Source: MGBC163016 sp964518575 (GTDB taxonomy: Bacteria; Actinomycetota; Coriobacteriia; Coriobacteriales; Eggerthellaceae). From it: a stretch of 48,601 nucleotides of DNA. Of the stretch, positions 34,117 through 42,904 are shown piece by piece. Position numbers and translations under genes: made by a program. The stretch lies in assembly GCA_964518575.1 (NCBI GenBank), contig CAZFGW010000015.1, forward strand, positions 1 through 48,601, written 5' to 3'. Positions within the stretch are counted from its first letter, which is position 1. The number at the start of each line of letters is the position of its first letter. The notes under the pieces are model-generated. The model did no database searches. It saw only the letters and a list, made by a program, of their open reading frames with translations, and was not told the origin of the DNA.

Positions 34117-35332
34117 ATGGAATATCCCTTCCTTTAGGAACGCCGCCTTCATGTGCATACACAGATGATATCAAACCAAGCATGGCAAAATTCACGATCA
34201 TGAAAGATGAACCATAACTGACAAAGGGAAGCGGGATACCCGTGATGGGCATGAGCCCGCAACACATACCGATATTCTCAAGGATCTGGAAAAGCCACAT
34301 GCCCACGATAGCGCTGATCACCAAAAGCCCGAATAAGTTCCCGCAATCCTTCGCGATCTTCATACTCATCGCAACGAGCAAGCCATAGAGAAGCAAAAGC
34401 GCGAATACACCCACAAAGCCGAACTCCTCTGCAAGCACGCAGAAGATGAAGTCGGTCGGCGCTTCGGGAAGAAAGCCGAGCGCGGATTGTGTGGAGGAGC
34501 CGAAACCTTTGCCGAACAGTCCCCCCGATCCGATAGCGATCATTGCCTGCTGCAAGTTGTATCCCTCATCGGTCGTCTTGAGCGCACCCTGATTCAAAAA
34601 TACGAACAAGCGCGAACGCTGATACTGCTTCAAAAGCCGATATTCATATCCCCCACTCTCGGTTTCATACTTCAAAAGCTCATCGAGCGCGAACACACCG
34701 GCGATGAGCGTGATGGCAAGAATGAGCGTGATGACCAAGTACTTTAAGCGCGCGCCGCCCACGATGAGAACCACAGCGGAGATGAACAAATAGACCAGTC
34801 CCGTACCAAGGTCGGGCTGGGTCATGATGCACAGAAACGGAATGAGCAAAAGTCCTACGACCTTGCAGTATTCAAGCGGCTTATCCAGATTACCCCCATA
34901 GCGGGCAAGAAGGCTCGCGGCGAAAAGCACCACCGTTACCTTCGCGAATTCCCCGGGCTGCAATTGGATGCCGATTTTGATCCACGAGGTAGCGCCCATG
35001 ACCGTTTTGCCGATGATAGGCAAATGGGGGGACAGTATGAGCGCGACCGACACGATCAGAAGCGGAATGGCAAGCGATCCGAAGCGGCGGTAATCAAACG
35101 CCCAGAAGAAAGCCATGACCACAAGCCCGAGCGCGATGCCCTGGAGCTGACGCGTAAAGCTGTAGTCGGCATCGAAGCTCACTGCCGAATAGCAAACGAC
35201 AAGCCCGTAGGCAATAAGCACCACAGCGATGATGATGAAAGGAACACAGACCAAAAAGAAGAACCGAGGAAGCGGTCTTCTTAAAGGAGCATCGGCGTGA
35301 TTGCCGATCATTTCGATGTGCGCCTGCGCCAT
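34100..35332 (-). CDS. rodA: Rod-shape peptidoglycan polymerase RodA (SEDS)
   Basis: SEDS-family glycosyltransferase that polymerises lipid II into glycan strands during cell elongation, paired with PBP2. The 410-residue membrane protein shows about ten hydrophobic segments. Characteristic motifs are LQPGEFAK (SEDS loop), TQPDLGTGLVY, YNLQQAMIAIGSGGLFGKGFG and LLPITGIPLPFVSYGSS-like MPITGIPLPFVSYGSS. ATG 35330-35332 follows mrdA by 15 bases, with GGTGGGA upstream. It overlaps the DUF697 gene. The run mreB-mreC-mreD-mrdA-rodA is the classical elongasome operon. Confidence 0.96.
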   Translation of the reverse strand: MAQAHIEMIGNHADAPLRRPLPRFFFLVCVPFIIIAVVLIAYGLVVCYSAVSFDADYSFTRQLQGIALGLVVMAFFWAFDYRRFGSLAIPLLIVSVALILSPHLPIIGKTVMGATSWIKIGIQLQPGEFAKVTVVLFAASLLARYGGNLDKPLEYCKVVGLLLIPFLCIMTQPDLGTGLVYLFISAVVLIVGGARLKYLVITLILAITLIAGVFALDELLKYETESGGYEYRLLKQYQRSRLFVFLNQGALKTTDEGYNLQQAMIAIGSGGLFGKGFGSSTQSALGFLPEAPTDFIFCVLAEEFGFVGVFALLLLYGLLVAMSMKIAKDCGNLFGLLVISAIVGMWLFQILENIGMCCGLMPITGIPLPFVSYGSSFMIVNFAMLGLISSVYAHEGGVPKGRDIPYAATS

Positions 35333-35347
35333 GATGATCCCACCCGA

Positions 35348-37501
35348 TCAATCCGTTCGAGAAGACCCGCTGGTCTTCTGTATCTCGATCGCATGACCCG
35401 ATGAACCCTGGATCCGCGCGACCTTGCTCTCGACCTCGTCGGACTTCTCGCTCTCAAAGAGCGCCCCCATCACGGAGGTGACGAGCGGACCGGCAACATC
35501 GGCGCCGCCCCCGCCCTGCTCGATAACACACACGACAACGTATTTCGGATCATCATAGGGAGCATATGCCACAAACCACGCATCATCCTCACGATCGGTG
35601 TGCTCAGCGGTACCCGACTTGCCCGCCGCATCAATACCCATGCTCGCAAACGCCGGTCCGACGACCTTGTTCTGCAAAACCATATCATGCAGCGAATCGC
35701 GCACATATTTCAAATGCTCCTGATTGACATCAGGCGATCCGATCTCTTCCACCTCGGCTTCGATCACAGTTTCATCAGAGGAGTTGTGCACCTCTTTGAT
35801 CAGATGCGGACGCAAAAGCTTCCCGTTGGCGATCGCGCCGTATGCCACCGCAAGCTGCAAAGGCGTGATCAGCACATCTCCCTGTCCGATGATCATATTC
35901 GTGTAGTCGCCACCGCGCCAGCTCGCCTCTGACGGCACGTTTTTCCACTGCTCGGCTTTCCATTGAGGAGTCGGGATCCTGCCATGGGATTCGTCGGGCA
36001 GATCGATGCCTGTCGGCATGCCGAATTTGTACTGTGCGAGGTAATCCTGCAGCGCCGTCTCGCTGATCTCCTTCGACCCTTCGGGACCGTGCATGAAAAA
36101 TTCCTTCGCGATCTCATAGAAGACGACGTCGCATGAATTAACGATACCGCCATGCAGATCAAGCGTGCCATGACCTGAACGGTTCCAGCACTTCTGGATA
36201 TCGCCGCTACCGAAGCCGTCCCACTTGCCGCCGCACGTCCAGAGACTGTCATAATCGGCGAACCCGTAGTGCAGCCCCGCCATCGAGGTGAACGCCTTGA
36301 ACGTGGATGCGGCTGCATACTGCCCGTTCACGGTTCGATTCATGAGGGGTGAGCCCGACTCATCGGTGTTGTAGAGGTCCCAGATATCCTGCGGGATGCC
36401 ATTGGTGAAATAGGAGGGGTCGAACGTCGGATAGCTTGCCATGACAAGAACGCTCCCGTCGGTCACATCCATCGCAACAATAGCGCCCGCAGCGCCTTTA
36501 CCCGTTCCGATATCGCCCAAGGGAGCGATCAGATTCGCCAGTTCGGTATCGGCAACGTATTGCGCATAGGCATCGATCGTAAGATGGAGGTCCGACCCTT
36601 TGAGCGGATCCGTTTCGCTGAGTACCGAGATGACATTGCCGCCTGCATCAACCATGACCTTGCGCTGTCCATGGTCTCCCGAAAGGATGGCGTCATAGGA
36701 CAGCTCGACGCCGCTTTTGCCAACGATGTCCTGCGGCAGGATCTCGCGCCCCCATCCCGCTTGAGCAAGCTCATCTTCCGTAGGCGTTCCCGTATAGCCG
36801 AGCACATGGGCTGCAAGCGCGCCATAAGGATATTCGCGCACCGTGCGCGTCTCGATGCTCACGCCTGGAAACGCATCAGCGTGTTCGGAAATGAATGCCA
36901 CGTCGCGCAAGTTCACATCCGTCGCAATAACGCGCTGGCTTTGCGCACCACCCGCCGCATCGTTCGCGCGCTGACGCACGACACCGATGGGAAGCCCGAG
37001 CACGGTCGAGAGCCGCTGCATCACATCGACATTCTTCGCCGTATCGGGATCGGTAAGCACTGTTTGGCTCGTCTTATTGCTGACAAGAACGCGTCCTTTC
37101 GCATCATAGATGCAGCCGCGCGGGGCAGGCGTGGACACATTGGTGGAAGCGTTCTCCTCCGCCTTCGACGAATAGTCCTCCGAGGACATCACCTGCATCG
37201 TCCATGCCTTGATGCCGAGCACCGCAAAGACCGCGCCCGCAAAACCGCCGAGCGCGAAAAATCTGCGCGTGATACCTGCTGACGCGGACGGTTTCGCGTC
37301 AGCGGCATTGACGATGACCTCGTCATCAGAGGTGGCATCTGAGTTGACCGCCGAACCGATACCGATATTGTCGAGTTGACCGATGTCATGCTTGCTGCCT
37401 TTATAAACACTCGATGAACGTGAGCGCAGCAAGATGAGCACGGAGATCGTGCCAAGCAAAATGATGGCGGTGATGATCGCCGCTATGATCGCTATGGTCA
37501 C
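35348..37501 (-). CDS. mrdA: Penicillin-binding protein 2 (elongation transpeptidase)
   Basis: Class B transpeptidase that crosslinks peptidoglycan during elongation with RodA. The 717-residue protein has SxxK catalytic serine STFK (399-402), SCD (456-458, the SxD form normal for PBP2) and KSGT (628-631). A dimerisation/non-penicillin region lies at about 110-330. The N-terminus is unusual: a first hydrophobic helix at 3-25, then a ~50-residue polar linker, then TRRFF (78-82) and the second hydrophobic helix 82-100. Positive residues after the first helix and before the second suggest an N-out, two-span topology with the catalytic part outside. The GTG start at 37499-37501 has AAGGA 9 bases upstream, 12 bases after mreD. 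Confidence 0.95.
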   Translation of the reverse strand: MTIAIIAAIITAIILLGTISVLILLRSRSSSVYKGSKHDIGQLDNIGIGSAVNSDATSDDEVIVNAADAKPSASAGITRRFFALGGFAGAVFAVLGIKAWTMQVMSSEDYSSKAEENASTNVSTPAPRGCIYDAKGRVLVSNKTSQTVLTDPDTAKNVDVMQRLSTVLGLPIGVVRQRANDAAGGAQSQRVIATDVNLRDVAFISEHADAFPGVSIETRTVREYPYGALAAHVLGYTGTPTEDELAQAGWGREILPQDIVGKSGVELSYDAILSGDHGQRKVMVDAGGNVISVLSETDPLKGSDLHLTIDAYAQYVADTELANLIAPLGDIGTGKGAAGAIVAMDVTDGSVLVMASYPTFDPSYFTNGIPQDIWDLYNTDESGSPLMNRTVNGQYAAASTFKAFTSMAGLHYGFADYDSLWTCGGKWDGFGSGDIQKCWNRSGHGTLDLHGGIVNSCDVVFYEIAKEFFMHGPEGSKEISETALQDYLAQYKFGMPTGIDLPDESHGRIPTPQWKAEQWKNVPSEASWRGGDYTNMIIGQGDVLITPLQLAVAYGAIANGKLLRPHLIKEVHNSSDETVIEAEVEEIGSPDVNQEHLKYVRDSLHDMVLQNKVVGPAFASMGIDAAGKSGTAEHTDREDDAWFVAYAPYDDPKYVVVCVIEQGGGGADVAGPLVTSVMGALFESEKSDEVESKVARIQGSSGHAIEIQKTSGSSRTD

Positions 37502-37513
37502 GGCTTATTATCC

Positions 37514-38026
37514 TTACGTGATCACCGAAACGTCATTGGGCTTCTTCTCCCTATGGAACAACATCGCAATAAGGGGAAAAGCGACCAGACCAATGACGGT
37601 ATCATAGAGCCAGCAGGGAAGCACCCGATACACCAGAGCTTCTGCAAAAGGAACATCCCATCCACACGCAATACACAAGCATGCATAGAGAAACTGTGCG
37701 ATCAGAAGCGCGATCGCAAGCGTGATGAGTGGCAAAAAGACCGTGTCGTTGTCGTTCGTCGACAAAAACGAGGTTGCTGCATACGAGATGACGACACACA
37801 CGAGCGCCATCGCACCAACCGGTCCGCTGCCGATGAGATCGAAGATGAATCCGAGGACAAATGCAAGAACGAGATTATTTTGATGCGGGAAGACGAGCGA
37901 GCAGATGAGCACGTAGATGAGCAGGAAGTTCGGGTAGGCGTAACCGATATGGATCGCCGGAGCCAAAACGATCTGCAAAACAAGCGCGATAGCGGCGCCG
38001 AGCCATGCCCCGAGGTGCTTATTCAT
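37514..38026 (-). CDS. mreD: Rod-shape determining protein MreD
   Basis: Small integral membrane protein of the elongasome that helps couple MreC and MreB. The 170-residue sequence has five to six hydrophobic segments and little conserved sequence, as is usual for MreD; FGFIFDLIGSGPVG-like (LGFIFDLIGSGPVG) is the most conserved part. ATG 38024-38026 has AGGAGG 6 bases upstream and overlaps the mreC stop by 8 bases. Position between mreC and mrdA supports the call. Confidence 0.92.
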   Translation of the reverse strand: MNKHLGAWLGAAIALVLQIVLAPAIHIGYAYPNFLLIYVLICSLVFPHQNNLVLAFVLGFIFDLIGSGPVGAMALVCVVISYAATSFLSTNDNDTVFLPLITLAIALLIAQFLYACLCIACGWDVPFAEALVYRVLPCWLYDTVIGLVAFPLIAMLFHREKKPNDVSVIT

Positions 38027-38981
38027 TGCTGCCTCCTGCCGATGAGCCCGAAGTTCCTTCAGAGCTTGAGGACGCTGAAGACGAACTCGATGCGCTCGAG
38101 CTCGCAGTGCTGGCGTTTCCGTCGAGCTTGATCACCGTCGAAGACGCCGTCGCGCTGAACACGACGAGCACCTCCTCAAGAGACGTGGTTTGCTCATTGG
38201 GAGCGACGATCACCTGGCGGGTTCCATCACTCGCGTTACCTTCGATCCGCACGATTGTGCCGATCAAAAGCCCCTTGATATAGCTGCCACCGAGACCGCT
38301 CGTGAGAACGACATCCCCGATATTGACATTCACCGACGCATCAAGATTCTCAAAATGAAGCACGCCCGAAAGCGATCCTCTCACCACCCCATCCGCACGG
38401 CTCGCCTGAACCATGGCAGCCGCACCGGAGCGCGGATCGGTCAAAAGGCGTACGGTCGAAGAGCCCGCCGTAACGGACACGACCTGCCCGATAAGACCCG
38501 AGGCGCCCATAACGCTCAAGCCCGGGCTGACCCCGTCATCACTGCCGACATCAATGAGGATCGTTTGATTCCATGCATCACTTGAGCGCCCAACTACACG
38601 GGCAGACACGCCGTCGATCTTGTAGGAATCCTTAAGCTCCAAAAGACCTTGCAACCGCTCCGCCTCAAGCCGATATTCCTCTGACTGGGTGAGCAACTCG
38701 GTGAGCTCAGCATTGCGCTCACGCAGCGCCGAGAGTGTCTGCTCATCGGCAGTGGCATCGCCCACAGCATCGGAGGTTGATTGCACAAGATCATATCCCG
38801 TCTCGCCGGCGGCAGACAGTGGAGAGAGGAGCGCATGGGTGGAGTTTTGGAGCGCATGAAGCGGGCCGTCCTCCCCTTCATGGTTATAAACAACAACGCT
38901 GCCGATAGCAGCGCAGATGAATACCGCCAAAAGGATATACGTCAGCTTGCTGAGTGCACTATCTCTGAAGCTCAGAGGCAT
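38019..38981 (-). CDS. mreC: Rod-shape determining protein MreC
   Basis: Periplasm-facing (here, extracytoplasmic) scaffold of the elongasome, linking PBP2 and MreD to MreB. The 320-residue protein has one N-terminal membrane helix (about 13-32), a coiled coil (about 75-112) and the paired beta-barrel domains (about 115-275) with VVGRSSDAWNQTILIDVGSDDGV and GASGLIGQVV. The C-terminal ~40 residues form a Ser-rich tail (SSSASSSSSASSSSEG), a low-complexity extension whose role is unclear. ATG 38979-38981 starts 16 bases after mreB. Confidence 0.95.
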   Translation of the reverse strand: MPLSFRDSALSKLTYILLAVFICAAIGSVVVYNHEGEDGPLHALQNSTHALLSPLSAAGETGYDLVQSTSDAVGDATADEQTLSALRERNAELTELLTQSEEYRLEAERLQGLLELKDSYKIDGVSARVVGRSSDAWNQTILIDVGSDDGVSPGLSVMGASGLIGQVVSVTAGSSTVRLLTDPRSGAAAMVQASRADGVVRGSLSGVLHFENLDASVNVNIGDVVLTSGLGGSYIKGLLIGTIVRIEGNASDGTRQVIVAPNEQTTSLEEVLVVFSATASSTVIKLDGNASTASSSASSSSSASSSSEGTSGSSAGGSNE

Positions 38982-38996
38982 GAGTGACGTCCGTCT

Positions 38997-40052
38997 TTAC
39001 TTCGATCTCATCAAGGTCTGCCTGAGCGCGGTGGGCGTCTCAAGGACTTTCAAGCATCCAGAAACAACATTGGTGAGCGCCGTTTCACTCACCCAAACCG
39101 GTATCTCAAGGCGATCGGTCAGATAGCGGTCGAGCCCCGAGAGCAAACCGCCGCCACCGGTCAGAAGGATACCGTTTTGAATGATGTCTGACGCGAGGTC
39201 AGGGTTGGTCGTCTTGAAGGTATCTTTGATGTGGAGCACCATCTCTTCGATCGGTGCCTGCAGTGCCGCGCGTACATCCTCTGATTGGATGGTGACCTCT
39301 TTGGGCTGCTCGGTGTACACATCCTGACCAGAAATGATCATGTCGCGCTCGCGACCGTCCTCAAACGGAAGCACCGACCCGATCTTGATCTTGATGACCT
39401 CGGCGGTTCTCTCGCCGATCTTGATACCGAGAAGATCGCGCAGGTGGATAGCGATAGCCTCATCAAGACGATTGCCCGCAAGCCGCAGCGATGACGATGA
39501 CACGATACCGCCAAGCGATATGACCGCAACCTCGGTCGTACCACCGCCGATATCCACGACCATCGATCCCGTCGGCTCGGTCACCGGAAGATCAGCGCCC
39601 ATAGCAGCCGCCATCGGCTCCTCGATCAAGTACGCCTGGCGCGCACCCGCCTGAATTGCCGCTTCGAACACCGCGCGCTTTTCAACAGACGTTGCACCGC
39701 AGGGAATGCAAATCACGATACGGGGTTTGGCTTGCCAGGGGTATTTACGCTCAGAGGCTTTATTGATGAATGCAGAGAGCATCGCCTCGGTCACGTCATA
39801 ATCAGCGATCACACCGTCTTTGAGGGGATGCTCGGCCGAGAAGGCGTCTGGCGTATGATTGATCATATTCTTGGCTTCATGTCCGACCGCGAGCACACGA
39901 TGGGTGCTCTTCTCAATAGCAACGACGGAGGGCTCGTTGATAACGATGCCCTCGCCCGTGATAGCAACGAGCGTATTTGCGGTACCAAGGTCTATGGCCA
40001 TGTCGGTGGACATGTTGCCACCAAAGCCTTCGAACCTATCTAAAAACGACAT
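38997..40052 (-). CDS. mreB: Actin-like rod-shape protein MreB
   Basis: Bacterial actin homologue that forms membrane-bound filaments to guide lateral wall synthesis. The 351-residue protein has the ATPase motifs IDLGTANTLV (phosphate 1), VVDIGGGTTEVAVISLGGIV (phosphate 2) and ILLTGGGGLLSGLD (adenosine). It also has PCGATSVEKRAVFEAA and EEPMAAAMG. I chose ATG 40050-40052 with GAGAGG 9 bases upstream, giving MSFLDRFEGF; the frame extends to 40103 without a ribosome-binding site. A possible promoter lies just upstream, so mreB probably heads the chain through cydC. Confidence 0.97.
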   Translation of the reverse strand: MSFLDRFEGFGGNMSTDMAIDLGTANTLVAITGEGIVINEPSVVAIEKSTHRVLAVGHEAKNMINHTPDAFSAEHPLKDGVIADYDVTEAMLSAFINKASERKYPWQAKPRIVICIPCGATSVEKRAVFEAAIQAGARQAYLIEEPMAAAMGADLPVTEPTGSMVVDIGGGTTEVAVISLGGIVSSSSLRLAGNRLDEAIAIHLRDLLGIKIGERTAEVIKIKIGSVLPFEDGRERDMIISGQDVYTEQPKEVTIQSEDVRAALQAPIEEMVLHIKDTFKTTNPDLASDIIQNGILLTGGGGLLSGLDRYLTDRLEIPVWVSETALTNVVSGCLKVLETPTALRQTLMRSK

Positions 40053-40093
40053 AGAGGATGACCTCTCGATTAAATGCGTACAGTCGTTGAAAG

Positions 40094-40099
40094 ATTTTA
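40094..40099 (-). promoter_or_regulatory. Possible mre operon -10 box
   Basis: TAAAAT on the minus strand about 42 bases before the mreB start, with TGACCA about 17 bases upstream as a weak -35. It lies in the 120-base gap behind xerD. Weak evidence; other start points are possible. Confidence 0.35.
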
Positions 40100-40172
40100 C
40101 CATACGCTGACTGAACTGGTCATATCTGTCTCAAAGCAACCGTTATAGACGCGAAAGGATACGCAGAGGCAT

Positions 40173-41081
40173 TCATGCACGGGGATGCGCGTGGCGATAC
40201 TCCTCAAACATATGCGCGCGATCGACATGCGTGTAGATCTGCGTGGTCGAGATATCACTGTGACCGAGCATCTCCTGTATCGCACGCAAATCCGCCCCAC
40301 CCTGAAGCATATGCGTTGCAAAGGAATGGCGAAGGGTATGGGGATGCAAGCGCTCAATCCCCGCCGCCTCCCCCGCGCGTGCAACGATTAAATGCAAACC
40401 CTGCCGGGTGAGACGTGTTCCCCGGGCATTCAGAAAAACCGCCTGGAGCGCATCGGGGCGCATCTGGCGGGCGCGCAGAGAAAGAGCCGGACGCGCCGAG
40501 GAGAGATACTCCCCAAGCGTGCTTTTTGCCATGCCCGATATGGGTACCATCCGCTCCTTCGAACCTTTGCCGAAGATGCGCAAGATTCCATCATCCAAAA
40601 AAACATCGCCCACATCAAGACCGCATGCCTCGCTCGCGCGAAGCCCACATCCATAGAGCACTTCAAGAAGCGCTCGGTCGCGCATGCCTGTTTCGCTTGT
40701 ATCCTGCAAACCATCGAGCAAGCGCCCTATCTCATCGATTGAAAGGGCATCAGGAAGCCGTTCGGCAAGCTTCGGAAGACGGATTGCCTCGGCAGGATTT
40801 CCTTTCGCGATATCCTCACGCACACAGAACCGGTGAAATCCCTTGACGGCGGACATGCGCCGCTTCACCGTTGAGGGACTCTGTCCCCCTTCCATGAGAC
40901 CGCTCTCGAACTCCTGAACCTCTGCCGGCTCGATTTCATCAACCGCACGCTCACCCGTACGCTCGACAAAGCGCTCATAGAGCGCAAGATCACGCTCATA
41001 GCTTTGGATCGTGTTCAGCGCACACCCGCGCTCGATCCGCAAGAAGTCGAGGTATTCCTCTATGGCATCGGAAAGCTTCAT
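40173..41081 (-). CDS. xerD: Site-specific tyrosine recombinase XerD
   Basis: Tyrosine recombinase that resolves chromosome dimers at dif, usually with XerC. The 302-residue protein has the SAM-like N-terminal core-binding domain (about 1-100) and the catalytic domain with Arg in GLRASEA, Lys in GKGSKER, HTLRHSFATHML, GH in MLGHSDISTTQIYTHV and the tyrosine nucleophile in TQIYTHV. The ATG overlaps the pyrG stop by 4 bases. The pyrG-xerD linkage occurs in many Actinobacteria. No dif site could be checked. No integrase-associated cargo surrounds it, so it is a housekeeping recombinase rather than a mobile-element integrase. Confidence 0.92.
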   Translation of the reverse strand: MKLSDAIEEYLDFLRIERGCALNTIQSYERDLALYERFVERTGERAVDEIEPAEVQEFESGLMEGGQSPSTVKRRMSAVKGFHRFCVREDIAKGNPAEAIRLPKLAERLPDALSIDEIGRLLDGLQDTSETGMRDRALLEVLYGCGLRASEACGLDVGDVFLDDGILRIFGKGSKERMVPISGMAKSTLGEYLSSARPALSLRARQMRPDALQAVFLNARGTRLTRQGLHLIVARAGEAAGIERLHPHTLRHSFATHMLQGGADLRAIQEMLGHSDISTTQIYTHVDRAHMFEEYRHAHPRA

Positions 41082-42685
41082 GCTTGCGCGTTATAGTCGA
41101 TTGCGGCGTTGACAAAACCCGAAAAGAGCGGATGCGGACGATGAGGGCGGCTCTTGAATTCGGGGTGACCCTGCGATGCAACGAACCAACGTTGCGACGG
41201 AAGCTCGATCATCTCCACTAAGCGCTCATCGGGCGAGAGTCCCGACATGACCATACCCGCTTCCTCCAAGCGCGCGCGATAGGCGTTGTTCACCTCGTAG
41301 CGATGGCGATGGCGCTCGTAGATAAGGGGCTCCCCATAGACACTCATGGCAACGCTTCCCTCCTTCAGCTTGCAAGGATATGCCCCCAAGCGCATCGTTG
41401 CTCCTTTGTCGACGACGTCCTCCTGCTCAGGCATAAGATCGATCACGGGATGCAACGCCTCTTCGTCAAATTCCTTCGACGTTGCTCCCTCGATCCCCGC
41501 GACATGACGCGCGAACTCGCACACCGCCGCTTGAAGCCCGAGGCATATTCCCAAATAGGGAACGTCGTGTTCACGTGCATAGCGCGCCGCGCAGATCTTG
41601 CCCTCAAATGCACGAGAACCGAATCCTCCGGGAACCAAAATTCCATCCATATCCCCAAGCATCTCACAGACGTTCTTCTCATTCAACTGCTCGCCATCGA
41701 TCAGATGCACTTCTACATGACGCTTGTGCGCCACACCGGCATGCCCGAGCGCCTCGACGACACTCAAATAGGCATCGGGCAAGCTCACATACTTGCCCAC
41801 AATGGCGATGTCGATCGTGCCCTCAACGTGAGCGGCATCATCCAAGAAACCCTTGAGGTCACTCAGATCCGCTTTGCGGGGCGCAAGACCGATCCGATTG
41901 AGCACCATGGCATCGAAGCCTTGCTCATAGAGCTTGAGTGGTACCTCATAGATCGACGCAGCATCCTCGCAGGCAATCACCTCATCGGGCGACACGTCGC
42001 AAAACAGCGCGATCTTCTCGCGAATGGCACGCGAAATCTCATGATCCGAGCGGCAGATGATGAAATTGGGCTGGATGCCGAGGCTTCGGAATTCCTTGAC
42101 GGAGTGCTGGGTAGGTTTCGTCTTCACCTCATGCGCAGCTGCGATATAGGGAACGAGCGTAACATGCGCGAAGATGACATCGCCCGCCGGACGCTCCTTT
42201 TTGAATTGCCGCGCCGCTTCAATGAATGGGAGCGACTCGATGTCTCCGATCGTGCCGCCGATCTCCGTGATAACAATATCGGCACCCGATTGTTCGGCGA
42301 TCCGAATCAAACGCTCCTTGATAGCCTCAGTGACATGCGGGATGACCTGCACCGTTCCGCCCAGAAAGTCCCCATGGCGCTCACGCGAGATGAGACATTG
42401 GTAGATCGATCCTTGCGTAAAGTTCGACTCGCGCGTCAGGTTTTCGTCGATGAAGCGCTCGTAGTGCCCCAGATCGAGATCGCCCTCATGCCCGTCTTCG
42501 GTAACAAACACCTCTCCGTGCTGGAAAGGACTCATCGTACCGGGATCGACATTGAGGTAGGGATCCATCTTCTGCATGGTGACCTTGTATCCGCGCGCCT
42601 TGAGCAAATGCCCGAGCGATGCCGCCGTGATTCCTTTACCCAGAGAAGAAACAACACCGCCGGTAACGAAAACATATTTGGTCAT
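41078..42685 (-). CDS. pyrG: CTP synthase
   Basis: Makes CTP from UTP with glutamine or ammonia as nitrogen source. The 535-residue protein starts MTKYVFVTGGVVSSLGKG. Its synthetase half includes KMDPYLNVDPGTMSPFQHGEV-type sequence (split here as KMDPYLNVDPG and TMSPFQHGEVF) and GGTIGDIES. The glutaminase half has GFGSRAFEGK, the nucleophile cysteine in LGICLGLQ and the late HPEFKSRP. Start at ATG 42683-42685 has a G-rich run (GGGGG) 5 bases upstream; the open frame further back to 42838 lacks a ribosome-binding site. A 5' hairpin precedes it. xerD overlaps the stop. Confidence 0.97.
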   Translation of the reverse strand: MTKYVFVTGGVVSSLGKGITAASLGHLLKARGYKVTMQKMDPYLNVDPGTMSPFQHGEVFVTEDGHEGDLDLGHYERFIDENLTRESNFTQGSIYQCLISRERHGDFLGGTVQVIPHVTEAIKERLIRIAEQSGADIVITEIGGTIGDIESLPFIEAARQFKKERPAGDVIFAHVTLVPYIAAAHEVKTKPTQHSVKEFRSLGIQPNFIICRSDHEISRAIREKIALFCDVSPDEVIACEDAASIYEVPLKLYEQGFDAMVLNRIGLAPRKADLSDLKGFLDDAAHVEGTIDIAIVGKYVSLPDAYLSVVEALGHAGVAHKRHVEVHLIDGEQLNEKNVCEMLGDMDGILVPGGFGSRAFEGKICAARYAREHDVPYLGICLGLQAAVCEFARHVAGIEGATSKEFDEEALHPVIDLMPEQEDVVDKGATMRLGAYPCKLKEGSVAMSVYGEPLIYERHRHRYEVNNAYRARLEEAGMVMSGLSPDERLVEMIELPSQRWFVASQGHPEFKSRPHRPHPLFSGFVNAAIDYNAQA

Positions 42686-42757
42686 GGAAGCCCCCGTCCG
42701 AATCGAGTGGTACGTTGATCGTGCGTGTTCGTTGCGAGGGGCATGAAGATGCACAAC

Positions 42758-42800
42758 GGCGTTGTACAAGAATGCTCTCTTACAACGCCTTCTCATTCTA
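42758..42800 (-). promoter_or_regulatory. pyrG promoter -10 and 5'-terminal hairpin
   Basis: TAGAAT (42795-42800) on the minus strand would start RNA near 42788-42789, exactly at a 9-bp stem GGCGTTGTA (42781-42789)/TACAACGCC (42758-42766) with a 14-base loop. The transcript would thus begin with a stem-loop about 70 bases before the pyrG start. The -35 is weak. In some Gram-positive bacteria the first bases of pyrG RNA sense CTP, but I do not see the GGGC start typical of that control. Confidence 0.35.
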
Positions 42801-42869
42801 TCCCTGAAACCATCCCCGTCGAGCAGGCTTCGCATCAAGTTTACAGAGTGGAAACAATACGCAAGCCGT

Positions 42870-42875
42870 TATAAT
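42870..42875 (+). promoter_or_regulatory. Possible DUF1846 gene -10 box
   Basis: A perfect TATAAT on the plus strand, 29 bases before the DUF1846 start. The -35 region (GTGGAA at 16 bases) is poor. It lies in the 219-base divergent gap with pyrG. Confidence 0.45.
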
Positions 42876-42904
42876 GAAGAACCAGCATGATCAAGGAGGC
42901 TGGT

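Noticed and set aside
40173..41081. xerD as a mobile-element integrase
   Set aside because: It overlaps pyrG and is flanked by mreB, with no cargo, attachment repeats or foreign composition, so it is the housekeeping recombinase.
41303..42718. Plus-strand open frame of 471 codons
   Set aside because: It is antisense to pyrG along nearly its whole length; pyrG motifs are unambiguous and the antisense frame has no family match.
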